A DNA stretch of 64,000 nt from NCBI RefSeq assembly GCF_011075055.1, contig NC_058154.1:9369620-9433619 (forward strand), written 5' to 3'. The position numbers and the translations under genes were made by a program. The first letter of the stretch is position 1. Every line of letters begins with the position of its first letter. The notes beneath the pieces were generated by a model. That model was not told the DNA's origin. It ran no database searches and saw only the letters and a list, made by a program, of their open reading frames with translations. Below, piece by piece: positions 34,489 to 45,026 of this stretch. The DNA is from Mangifera indica (Eukaryota; Streptophyta; Magnoliopsida; Sapindales; Anacardiaceae).

Positions 34489-34773
34489 CTAATTGCCAAT
34501 TCCGGGACTTGGAACAGACCTCAAAATTCGGTCATCCCTTGCAATGTGCTTGCAAGGGATGTTGGAGCTGAATTCTGTAGCAACATTGTAACTTTCACCA
34601 GTTGGAGACAATGTAGCAGAGCCCTTTTGAAGGGCAGTTGGAGCTGAATTCTCCAGTACATCAAAAGGGATGTTCATTTTCTCCGTGCTCAGGACCTTTC
34701 TACCTTCCAAAGAAGATGTATGGAAGATAGCAACAAGAAGAAAGGTAAGAGCAATTTTGCGCAAAGAAGCCAT
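34489..34773 (-). CDS. CEP14: CEP14-like precursor A4 with templated internal replacement, 94 aa
   Basis: The frame starts at the conserved MASLRKIALT codon (34773); an upstream in-frame ATG at 34830 would add 19 non-signal residues. Signal peptide, RKVLSTEKMNIPFDVLENSA pro-region and the C-terminal DDRILRSVPSPGIGN are intact. Residues about 63-75 differ completely from A2 and A3: the usual KVGIN(E/K)RLIIS is replaced by a segment coded by 34554-34584, which copies two stretches of this same gene. The change adds 3 nt, so the frame survives. The TATA box has become TACATAA (complement of 34844-34850), which may weaken expression; the W-box is present. It could be functional because the CEP domain is intact. 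Confidence 0.65.
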   Translation of the reverse strand: MASLRKIALTFLLVAIFHTSSLEGRKVLSTEKMNIPFDVLENSAPTALQKGSATLSPTGESYNVATEFSSNIPCKHIARDDRILRSVPSPGIGN

Positions 34774-34898
34774 ACAAAATGCAGTAGTGCAGAGAAAAGA
34801 ATGTTGTGAAGTAATGAGGTGATTCTGCATTGCGACTCTTGGTTTATGTAAGGGAAGAGAGGCACAAAGGTCAAAATAGTTTGGCCACTGTCAATCAC

Positions 34899-36469
34899 TA
34901 GACGTGTGCCATGAAATGGCCTGTGAATGTTGGGTTAGGTAAATTTAAACTAGCTGTTGGATTTTGTTTTCTAGTTTTGCATGGATTGTCCAGAATCTAA
35001 ATGTGAGAATTAAAAAGGCTTATTTCTTCAGTAACCCCATTTACCAGATAATATGATATGATTTAATTTTTAGTTTTAGGCCTAACATGCAAGATTTTAC
35101 TACATAATATGAGAGATGTAGATGGTCGTTCTTTTAATTTGATTAACCAATACTTCTGACAGAAAAGAAACACGCCTTTCTATAGGTGGCAATGGTAAAT
35201 TTTGACTCCTTAGATTCTAATAATCACTGATCAGGTTACCAGTCCTTTCATCATCCTACTACGAATTGATCCCAAGTCAGCCCTTGGATTTTAACGAAAG
35301 CTTACAATATTTTTTTCTATGCGATTAGAAATAGGAGTTCCCTAGCCCTTTCAAAATTTTGCATCAAAATTGTTTTACAAATATATGCTTACATTTATAG
35401 GTAAGATTGGATTTGAATCAAGCTTAGCTCGAATAAGCGCAAAACGAGTTTGGTTCAAGTAAACTCTAGCTCGAACTTAAGTTTAAGAGTTAAATATTTT
35501 TTAACTCAAACTCAAGAAGTATTCGACTCATCAAACTTATAAGTTTGTAAAATTTTGATATAAATCAACTTGAATGTCGTTGTTTTGATTAATATGTATC
35601 AAAATAACGTTATTTTAGTTATTTTTGCTCGACAACAATATTGAACTAAACTCAAAACTCGATTTGAGCTTCAACTCGAGCTCCACTTACGGCTGGATTC
35701 GAGCCGAGCCGAGCTCGGCTCGCAGCCAGCTTGGGCTCGGTTTATCGGCTCTCGGCTTGTTTTTCATATCAAAACGGCATCGTTTTGTATATATAAGGAT
35801 CAAAACGACGTCGTTTCGTATAAAAAATTAAAAAAAAAAAATCTACCAAGCCAACCCGAGCCGGCTCGAGCTCTCGAGCTCATTTCGGGCTCAAACCGAG
35901 CCGAGCCGAGCTCGAGCTGGCTCGGCTTGAATCCAGCCCTAGCTCCACTCCTCTTAAGTGAGCCAAACTAGAATAACTTTGAGACAAATTCGAACTCACG
36001 TTTAGCTCTACTCAAATTGAATCTAACCCTACTTTTAGGTCTTTTTCGTCACCCAACAAAAATAATAATATGATGCTTCATTGTATTATTTGTAAGTTGT
36101 TGACAATGATCAATAAATCTCTTAACGCACATAGTTTTTGACCATTTCACCATCAAATAGATTCAATAATCATTCTGTTACCAGAAAATACATGCCCCTT
36201 ATTGCGTTTAAAAACATAAAAGCCCAAAAAATAAACAATAGCACGGCACATATCGCGGCTAGTTTATTGTATCACACAACTTGAAATTACATGAACATTC
36301 TGAATGCTACTTCAATGATACACATACATATATGTGCTTACAGCATAGCACTCTTACATACTAAACCCGATTTATCGTTCAATGTAGCAACATCAAAATA
36401 ACAAACTCTTAAAACAATAACAGATAAACTTATTCAACAATTATATAGGGGATAATGTTGAGCGGGAAA
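34899..36469. other. Spacer between A4 and B3
   Basis: Non-coding apart from the MITE at 35688-35941. Homologous to 22240-23773, with a deletion after about 35050 relative to the other modules. Confidence 0.5.
35688..35941. mobile_element. hAT-like MITE with CGAGCTCGG-rich arms, 254 bp
   Basis: The termini TACGGCTGGATTCGAGCCGA and (reverse) TAGGGCTGGATTCAAGCCGA form long inverted repeats. Flanks GCTCCACT (35680-35687 and 35942-35949) are a perfect 8-bp target duplication, as for hAT elements. The arms are GC-rich in GAGCCGAGC words; the centre is AT-rich with AAACGACGTCGTTT. There is no coding capacity. The host sequence in other modules (about 23370) is uninterrupted. Confidence 0.8.
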
Positions 36470-36761
36470 TCATGCCATACTGCCAATTCCAGGACTTAGA
36501 ACTGATGAATCAAGAACTTTGTCATCCTGGGAAATTTCCATTGTATTCAACCTCTTGTCTGTAGTCAATTTATAATCAAATTTTCCACCAGAAGGTGTTT
36601 CAGTGCCCTTGTCAAATGTACTCAGAATCAAATTCCTCTCTGGGGCAGGGAGCTTTATTTTCTCCAAGCTCAAGACACTTCTTCCTTCCTTCCAAAGAGG
36701 GTTTGTTGAAAATGCCAATCAGAAGAGCAAAGATAAAAGCCGTTTTGCTCAAGGAAGCCAT
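36470..36761 (-). pseudogene. CEP-like paralogue B3, 4-bp frameshift
   Basis: The ATG at 36761 opens a good signal peptide (MASLSKTAFIFALLIGIF). At the SLEGR junction an extra copy of the TTCC tetranucleotide (CTTCCTTCCTTCC on the plus strand) shifts the frame, so the pro-region (GRSVLSLEKIKLPAPERN) and the tail (V-L-S-P-G-I-G-S plus Met-Ala) are out of frame with it. The core motif has also lost its first proline. Of the four B copies this keeps the most natural signal peptide. Confidence 0.65.
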
Positions 36762-37040
36762 GAAACATACTTTGAAACAAAAGGTAGGCAGTAAGAATAT
36801 ATATGCAGGGAAGATTATTAAGTAATGAGGTGATTTATACTTGTTTGTATGCTTTATTCTGACTATATATCATGGTGAAGAAGCCAAAGGGTCAAATCAG
36901 TTCGGCTCCTGTCAGTACTGTACTTGATGTGTTTGAAGTTGAAGTAATTTGCTGGAGTGTCATTTTGAATGTTGAGATTGGATTCAAGCCGAGTTTGTTC
37001 GAACTCAAGCAAATACATATGCATTTAAAATAGATAATGA

Positions 37041-37290
37041 ATAGGGGAACTAAGCTGAGCGCTTTCTATGTCTGACTCTGCTTGCAGATTTTTATCATCT
37101 TTTATATATTTACATGGCTGCAGGCCACTTGAAATGGAGAGAAATTGTGAAAACTAACAAAAATTTAAGGCATGTAGATTTGGGCAACATTGAGAGCAGT
37201 GTTAAATGCGATAAACTATATATTAATCTGACAACCAATCAGCTAGAGTTAAATATTCTTTTTCTTATGCAGAAAGTTCAAGTGACAACG
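37041..37290 (+). pseudogene. Block C4, decayed copy
   Basis: The start codon position reads ATAGGGG in place of ATGGG. The conserved frame from an internal ATG (37112 region) gives AAGHLKWREIVKTNKNLRHV and then DLGN for DYGN. The block continues to the TTCTTATGCAG acceptor-like word. Confidence 0.4.
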
Positions 37291-38299
37291 TAAATTAGTG
37301 CTCTTGGTAATCCAATTATGTAGATTGCGTGTGTGGCTTTACATCTTGAAAATTAACACTGGTGCAGACGTTAAAAGTTACCCAATTTAGTGGACACCAG
37401 AGAGAACGTGGCGAAAAAAAGCTCCAGCAATCTTTTTAAGACTTTCCTCTAATAAAATTTCATATTTCACCATGTTATTGAATCCATATAGAATGATGAT
37501 CGAGTTTAGTTCTATGATCTTACTTAAGGATGATTTTTAATGGGTAAAACTATTATACTTTTTAAAATTCTATGTTGGGTTTTGGATAATCTAATAAGTA
37601 TATAGTAAACTATCTGATCCTCCTATCAAAAATCTGATAAACCTTAAAACTTTGATTATGATATGCATCCACCCATTTTTAAGCTTTTATTGAAATACTC
37701 ATTTAGTTGGTTTTACAAAATTAAAACTTAATTAATATTACCCCACTTAAGAAACTATCAAACATTCCATCACTTGGACAATATAAATTATTTTTATTTT
37801 AATTCTAAAAAAAATAAAAACAGGTTTGACTCTCTAGCAAATAATATTTAACTTTAGAGTGATCACTATTTCAAGAAAATGAAATAGTCTAATGATAACA
37901 CTTCTATCATTAACCTGTTTCATGTGAATACCACTACTGAACCAAGACAATATTAATATATTCAATTGACATAAGGTCAATCCATGATTAGAACTATGAA
38001 TAATCTCATTAACAAAGATCAATGATTTGATAGTGTGGAAGAATAACACCTAATAGGAGATAACAAAAACATGTTATTGTCTCTAAGCCTCTCTATGGTT
38101 TTTCTTTAACTTTTATGTTTTAAAAAAAAAGAAAAAAACAAATCCCAAATTGTCATACTTGACAAATAATCTTTATTCATGAGACACAATATTGTGTATC
38201 TTCTATGTATGTGTGTGTGTGTGTGTGTATGTATGTATACATACATACATAAAAAAAAAGTATATCAAAATTATCATGATCCAATAGAAACAAAAATCA
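37291..38299. other. Module 4 end and spacer
   Basis: To about 37740 it is the common module tail. Beyond that is unrelated AT-rich sequence with a short GT/TA microsatellite near 38208-38250. It may include the LTR of the minus-strand copia fragment that follows. No gene is seen. Confidence 0.45.
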
Positions 38300-38900
38300 T
38301 TAAGTTAGAAAGTTGTAACATAAAATTCTCATTAACCCTAAATATCAAAAGTCTCAAAACACCTTGTCTTCAACATGACCTTAAGGGCTATTAGCCTTGG
38401 TCCCCTAGTTAAGGGATTAGTCAACATCAACTTTATATTGTTATATTATACCATAATGTCTCTCTTCTTTACAAGGTTGTTTATTGTTAGTTATGTTAAC
38501 GTTATTTCGACGTTATGATCTACTAGTGATCTTGTCATTCTTAGTTAAAAACTTAGTTACACTACTATCATAATGGATCGTGAGGTGTTTAGAAATAGAA
38601 TTGATAACAAACAATCTAGAAATGAAATCCTTTGAACATACAACCTAAGAAACTACCCACAACAAGCTACAAACTCAATGTGCATGTTTGAGGATGCCAC
38701 TAATAACTATTTAACCCTTTTCTTTGATATGATTCCTTTAGTCAGAAAAACAAAAAAACAAAATTAATCCAAAAGTTAATTTTAGATCATCCACATAACC
38801 ACCAATTTTTTTTTTTTGCAAGTATTTCATTATATTCTTAGTTCTATGATGCAAACTGCTAAGAAACACAGTGGATGGTGTGAGTGTAAGAGAAAAGAAA
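38300..38900 (-). pseudogene. Copia RNase H / 3' polyprotein fragment, minus strand
   Basis: Read on the minus strand, a segment near 38800 resembles the copia RNase H region (TKNIMKYLQKKK). It is followed by KDFISRLFVINSISKHLTIH, the YDSSVTKFLTKNDKITSRS segment (normally CDNSA-V-F-SKN) and, after stops and frame changes, an LTRG-type ending. Only this 3' portion of the element is present. It is a different copia lineage from the one at 12803. Confidence 0.6.
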
Positions 38901-39197
38901 GACATGTGTTGCTTGATTTGAATCAAAATGCAAGATAGGACCGTCGTTCGAGAGTTACGTGAAGAGGAATGTTGCCATTTTGGAAATTTGATGTTGTTTA
39001 GGAATTAATGGAATGGTGTCATTTTAATGTTCTTATGAAATATAAGTGTAAAATGTTGGAGGGAAAGTTGGTTATGCAAAAAAATTGTTAATGCAATTCA
39101 CGTTTCTTTCTTCTAATTATGTTACTCATGTTTGTTATTCTTATGTGCATCTTCTTGTTCTTTTAATTCTTTACCAAACCTTAAGCATTAGCATTAG

Positions 39198-41473
39198 TGG
39201 TATCAGTGCTTCACTTGGCTATGACAAAGACTCGTAATCAAGAACTTAAGAGGGAGATCATCCAAATGATAGCTCAAGTAGTAGTTGAGGCAGAAACTTG
39301 ACAGCAAAAGAGGTTACAGAAGACACAAGATCGAATGCAACAACCTATGGAAGATCTTAAGAACATCATTAGCGGCCTAAGTCTTCAACATGCATAAGTG
39401 ATGAACTAGGCTACCAATCGAAGCGAAGAAGGGCATGCAAGGCCAACCCAAGAACTTAGACAACAATGGGAAAGGCAAACAAGGCTAGATTTCACTAGGT
39501 TTTATGGCGATGATTTTGATAACTTGATAACAATGATTTTAATGTTCTTTAGGCTTACTGCCCACACCAAGTGGTCCTAAACTACCACAACCATACCTTA
39601 CAAAAGCAGCCACCAATCAAATCTTTGATGAGAAGAGAGCCAAAAGAATCTGCTTATGGTGTGATGAAAAATACACACTAGGCCATTGATGTAAGAAGAA
39701 GCAAGCATATGTGATTCAGTTGCATATGGAAATAGAAGGAAATGAAGGGGTTGAGATTATGGAAGAAGATAAGGAAGAGGTAGTGCTAGAAGGGCATGGG
39801 TTGATGCAATTATTATTGTAAACATTGCAAGGGTCACTTGAAGCAAGGATTATGAGGTTGTGTGAAATGCATGACATGTGGAAGCTATATATCTTAATAG
39901 ATTCAAAAAGTGCACATAACTTCCTAAGTGAGCAAACTACTCACAAACTTGGTTGTCCTATACAACAAGCTAAAGATGTTTAAGTTACAGTAGCCAATGG
40001 CCAAGAGTTGCATTACAAAGGTTGGTGTAAGGAATTGAAGTTCAGAGTACAAGGTTAGTGGCCTTTGGTTGATGCTTATACACTCCCACTTGAGAATTAT
40101 GAAGTTTTTATACTTAGCAGGTATATTAACTACTATGCTCCTAAATTTTGAAGAACTAACCATGAAGTTTATGTTGGAAGGTCATTTATATTTCTTGCAA
40201 AAGGAAGGTAACAGAGGTATTAGTGTAAATGAAGAAAACCATTTATGCAAATTACTACAAAAGAGGCAACAATTAACATCAATTTAATTAATTTGGCTGA
40301 ACCAGTAGAGGTAGTGCAACAGTTGTATGAAGTGCAAGTTTCTGGGCCATCGACCAAAGAGGAATAGCAGGAGTTGACAACCTTACTTAGCAGGTATAAT
40401 AAGGTTTTTAAGGAACTTAAGGGACTACCACCAATTAGAAGCCAAAATCATAGAATTCTCTTGCAGGAAAGGGTACAACCAATCAACCTAAGACCTTATA
40501 GGTATGACAGCTTGCAAAAGGATGTCATTGAGAAGATGATTAGGGAAATGCTTGAAGCTAAAGTGATACAAAATAGTTACAACCCATACTCAAGTCCAGT
40601 GGTTTTAGTTAGAAAAAAGATGGCACCTAGAGGATGTGTATAAACTATAGGGCTTTAAATCAAGTGACGATTAAGGATAAATATCTAATTCCATTGATAA
40701 AAGATCTCTTGGATGAGTTAAGGGGCAACCATTTTCTTTAAAATTGATTTGCACTCAGCATATTGGTAAATCAGGATGCATTCTTCATCCATAAATAAAA
40801 CAACCTTTAAAACTCATGAAGGGTATTATAAGTTCTTAGTTATGCCCTTTGGGCTTACTAATGCTCTATCTATTTTTCAAAATATTATGATTGACATATT
40901 CAGGCCTCACTTGAGAAGATTTGTGTTGGTCTTCTTTGATGATATACTTGTCTATAACAGAGATAAGGTAACTTACTTGCATCACTTGGAAAAGGTTTTG
41001 GAACTACTTTTTTCACATAAACTTTATGCAAAGAAAAGAAAGTGCACTTTCAGAGCTGCCAAGGTAAAATATTTGGGTTATATCTAGAGAAAGAGTAACC
41101 ATTGATTTACAAAAAATCCAGGCAGTAAAGGAATGGCTAATGCCAAGAACATAGAAGCAGTTAAGAGGCTTTCTTGAGTTGTCTAGATACTATCGCAAAT
41201 TTATCAAGAATTATGGCATGATTACTTGACCTCTTACTAACCTCTTAAAGAAGGATAATTTTGCTTTGTCTACAGTTGCTTAGGAGTCATTTGATATCGT
41301 CAAACATTAGTTCCACATAGCTCAAATACTTGCATTGCTTGATATGTCATAAACATTCTGAGTAGAAATAAATACTTCCATTCAAGGTATAGGTATTGTT
41401 CTTATGCAGCAGGGCCACCTAATCACATACATCAGTAAGATACTCTCTCTAAAGAATCAACTTCTGTTAGTTG
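39198..41473 (+). mobile_element. Truncated Ty3/gypsy retrotransposon
   Basis: It starts with a Met-tRNA primer-site-like TGGTATCAGTGC (39198). A gag start (MTKTRNQELKREIIQMIAQV, 39221) follows, then a zinc knuckle near 39650 with a stop in place of its last spacer residue, a protease whose D-S-G is D-S-K (near 39905), reverse transcriptase in two frames (40374-40643 and 40776-41087, with VMPFGLTNA and FFDDILVYN) and the beginning of RNase H (near 41350). It stops abruptly at 41473 inside RNase H, where unit 2 starts. Integrase and the 3' LTR are absent. Multiple stops and frameshifts make it inactive. Confidence 0.85.
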
Positions 41474-42165
41474 GGAAGTTCAATTATTAAGTGCATTATA
41501 AATATTGTATAATATATGCTTTGAGAGCTTTGCCATGTATTGCCAGAAACAGACCTCTTTGCCTCTTGTTCTTTCCCTTTTTGGGAGGGCTAGATCCATA
41601 TGCTTATGAGATATCCCTTTTAACATAAATCATCATAGATTTGTAAATTGAATTCTTTAAATAGACAAAATCTATGTCTCTCTAATTAAGTTGGAATTGA
41701 ATTGAGTTAGCTGGACTTTAAAAGTTAGCTTGGTTTGAATTTGTCTAAATTGAATTCAAGCCAAATTTGAGTTAAAAGGTTGGACGCAATTTGAAACTGA
41801 GTTAAACTTGAGTTAGAAAGTGTTCAATTTGGTTTAGTTCGAATTCATGACTCAAATAGGTAATTTAAATTCGTAGGTTGATTCGGTTTGAATTCATAGT
41901 TTGAACTGATGATTTGAATTTGCGGTTCGATTTTGTTTGAATTCATAGCTCGAATAGGTGATTTTGTCTATGATTTGGGTAAAACAACATTGTTTTGTCA
42001 ATGAGAAATTCGAACTATAAATTCAAATTGAATTAAGGTGAATTATTTTTTATTCGAATTGGACTCAAGTTACTCTTAATGTTGATTCAACAAATCCAAA
42101 TTAGATTATTTTTTATTCGAATTTAACGCAAACAGGGGATGTTTTGGGCTCAGGATCCACACACA

Positions 42166-42664
42166 CTATTTAATATCATAATAATCATGGTTTGTCAAGG
42201 GTTTAACTGTGTCTTACCATGAAACTTTAATTTCTTTTGTGCTTTTATTTTTTGGTTGGGCTCCTGGTGCAGTCTTTTGGTGGATTTGGGGATGAGAGGT
42301 AGAAAAAAAGGATAAACATAAACTTGTATTAAATTGGAGGAAGTTTTGTTGGCCAGCTGCAGAAACATTATTACAGAGTTTGGGCCCCAAAAGTTGCACC
42401 GACTTTCTTTATGTGGTCGGTCATGAAGAGGCATGTGGTGTTTGCCAACAAAACATTAACATTTGGGGATTCTGGACCCCTCTCCCAATTTAAACCAAAG
42501 GATCTTTTCATTGGTTCGCTTTTATATTACGAGTGAATGGCATTTTCCAACTCTCATTTTATTCAATGAACACTAGCCCCCTTGCTTTGGGAAACTAATA
42601 ACATTCCACAGCTTATTATTAAAGGTAGATATGAACTGAGCAAGTGTAAACACTTTGAGTTTTG
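42166..42664. other. ~500-bp segment present only in unit 2
   Basis: Unit 1 joins CACACACTA directly to AATGAAAATGGG (about 3880), whereas unit 2 has about 500 bp of higher-complexity sequence between these words. No target duplication or inverted ends are obvious, so a deletion in unit 1 is as likely as an insertion in unit 2. An open frame of 79 codons crosses it on the minus strand but is not recognisable. Confidence 0.55.
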
Positions 42665-43048
42665 TTTGAATGAAAATGGGTTGGTTTAATTTTATTGAGC
42701 CATAGGTTAGGGACTTAAGATAGTTTGAGTTCGACTCAATCTCTAAATTTGAAATTAAAAGTTAATTTTGAATTTCCAACTAAAGTTTACGACTTATTGA
42801 ATAAATGACATCATGTCATTTAATTCTAGAAAAAATTGATATTATTTAAATAATTATTTAATATAATTCAAATTGAGTCAGAAGTTAAACTTAAATCAAA
42901 TTGAATCATTCATCTAATTCAGCCTGAAAATTTAAATAGAAAGGGATTAAAGTTGGGTGGAATTGTATTAGTTTCTCAAATTAGGAGTGTTAAAAAAATC
43001 CAATAATGTTCAACGTATATTATATAACAAAACCATAGTCACACACAC

Positions 43049-43428
43049 TAGGGCTGGATCTAAGGAGCTTGAAACGAGCTCGGCTAAGCCGAGCTCGATC
43101 AAGCTGGCTCAGTAGATTTTTTTTAAAAAATTTTTATACAAAACGACGTCGTTTTGATTAATATATATTAAAAACGACATCGTTTTGATAAGAAAAAATG
43201 AGCCGAGCCGAGCCTAAACGAGCCGAGCCGAATGTGAGCCCGAAACGAGCCAAGCTGAGCTAAGCTCGAGTCGAGCTCGAGCCGAACTCGAGTCGAGCTC
43301 GAGAACTCGAGTCGAGCTCGAGCCGAACTCGAGTCGAGCTCGAGCCGAACTCGAGTCGAGCTCGAGCCGAACTCGAGTCTCTCATATATGAACAGAGCCG
43401 AGCTCGGCTCGGCTCGAATCTAGCCCTA
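43049..43428. mobile_element. hAT-like MITE, 380 bp, only in unit 2
   Basis: Ends TAGGGCTGGAT and (reverse) TAGGGCTAGAT match the element at 35688. It sits inside the CA repeat that is uninterrupted at the unit 1 site (about 4255), so it inserted after the duplication or was lost from unit 1. The target duplication is hidden by the CA repeat. One arm is enlarged by tandem copies of a GAGCCGAACTCGAGTCGAGC unit; the centre has a perfect AAACGACGTCGTTT palindrome (43141-43154). Confidence 0.75.
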
Positions 43429-43452
43429 CACACACACACACATATATGTAAA

Positions 43453-43612
43453 AGAGTAATGTTAGATGTATATATATTTTTAGTATATATTTAAATATAT
43501 AGATGATATATCATTATATGATTGAATATTATTTAATCTTTAATTAAAAATTATTTGATCATATAATAATACATCATTTGTGTATCCAAAAGTATGTACA
43601 CAATTTTGTTGT
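43453..43612. repeat. Hairpin MITE (unit 2 copy)
   Basis: Counterpart of 4326-4478, with the same inverted arms. Confidence 0.6.
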
Positions 43613-43660
43613 AACAATAAAATTATATGGGTCCACTTTGAGTATATAGATATGTATATA

Positions 43661-43898
43661 TGTGACACTTTTAGAAGAATCGGACATCGGTAAAGTACGA
43701 AAAAATGTTGGATATATATGTGCATCACACATTGCTTAAGAATGAAAATATGAGACTAGTTAAATTACCTATGAGCTCCTTAATCTGTCAAGATACGTTT
43801 TAGTTTGTAAAACTCATAAGTAAAATAATGACAAACTGTGTGTTCAAAATAGACAATATTTTGATATTAAATCGATCTATTAGACCAAAAATATTACA
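43661..43898 (+). repeat. Old TRIM-family solo LTR (unit 2 copy)
   Basis: Counterpart of 4530-4768. It begins TGTGACACTT and ends near TATTACA. The open frame at 43800-44000 is not meaningful. Confidence 0.6.
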
Positions 43899-44357
43899 AC
43901 ACATTTGACCGATATATAATATTGAATCATAGTGTAAATATAAATTAAAGTTAGAAATTGAAACATATAACATGGCAGAGTAAAACATGCATTTATTCAA
44001 AATATAATTATGATGAGTTGAAAAAAAAAGAGAAGAAAATAATAAATATATATAGAAAACACATCGTTTTCAAAAACTAATTGTTGTGGTGTAATTTTTC
44101 TTCAAAATGAAGTTAATGTAAACCATATATGTTGGTTTGGCAGCTACATAAATAAGTTTCTTTTCTTCAGCTAATTGAATATTTTTAAGGAAACTAACCA
44201 GCTTGTATATTTTCTAGAGCTCTGGCCATTGTTTTGTGGTCCAATTTATGTTCAAAATGTATGCCTTATAGAAACTTTGCATCATCATCATCATTTTTAT
44301 TATCGTTAATATTCTTTTTTTTTTTGGAAAATCAATTAGGGGTTAGGGTGATTTGTA

Positions 44358-45026
44358 GTTAGAACCAATGTTTCTAAAACCAGATCGATGATCGAATTGA
44401 TTATCTTATTGATTCATGGTTCAACCGGTTCGATCGGTTCAATTGGAGAATTAACCGGTTCAACTTATTATCAAATTATAATGAATAAATTTTACTTAAA
44501 AATTTGTAAAAAATAAAATCAATCATGATACCCACACCTATGAAGATTAGAATATATATTTTTTAAGAAGTAATAATTATTCATTTAATTTCAATGAAAA
44601 AATTAAAATTAAAAAAATCTCAATGTTATGATACAGAAAAAAAAAACATAATTTTGTATATTATTGTCTATAGAAGACATTTTAATAGATATAAGATATT
44701 TTTTTCTTTTTATTTTATTTTTGAATTTATTTTTTCTTACAAACTTTTAGAAATTTATCTAATATAATAAAAAATAATCAAATTACTCAAAAATAATTAC
44801 AATTTAAAAAATTCAAAAGTCAAAACTAGGCAAACCCAATTTTGACCCGTTTATTTGGTCAAACTCTATTTATGACTGGGTTTGACCGAGTCAAAGGTAA
44901 AATCGGTTTTTTATATTAATCAGACTGGACTTGGAGCTGGTTCTTAGTTCAACTAATTGAATTGATCGGTCTGATCTAGTCCGGTCCAGTCCAATTTTTA
45001 AATCATTGGTTAGAACTTTTATACAG
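44358..45026. mobile_element. MITE/MULE-like element (unit 2 copy)
   Basis: Counterpart of 5196-5856, with GTTAGAACCAATGTTTCTAA at the left end and GTGATTTGTA / GTGATCTATA as flanks. Confidence 0.6.

Larger units (their letters stand above)
3184..41473. repeat. Unit 1 of a ~38-kb tandem duplication
   Basis: Sequence starting at GGGAAGTTCAACTATTAAG (3184) reappears from 41474 in the same orientation and stays alignable to the window end with few substitutions and some large indels. Anchor pairs are: 11600/50033 (A1/A5), 12803/51711 (copia 5' LTR), 16011/54934 (3' LTR), 21853/60776 (A2/A6), 24094/63024 (TRIM) and 24903/63842 (C2/C6). Because unit 2 begins exactly where unit 1's last sequence ends, the simplest model is a head-to-tail duplication. 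Modules 3 and 4 would then be expected again beyond the window. Confidence 0.85.

Noticed and set aside
43260..43380. Possible CRISPR-like regular repeat array (GAGCCGAACTCGAGTCGAGC units)
   Set aside because: Repeats are contiguous without unique spacers and lie within a plant MITE arm; this is slippage expansion.
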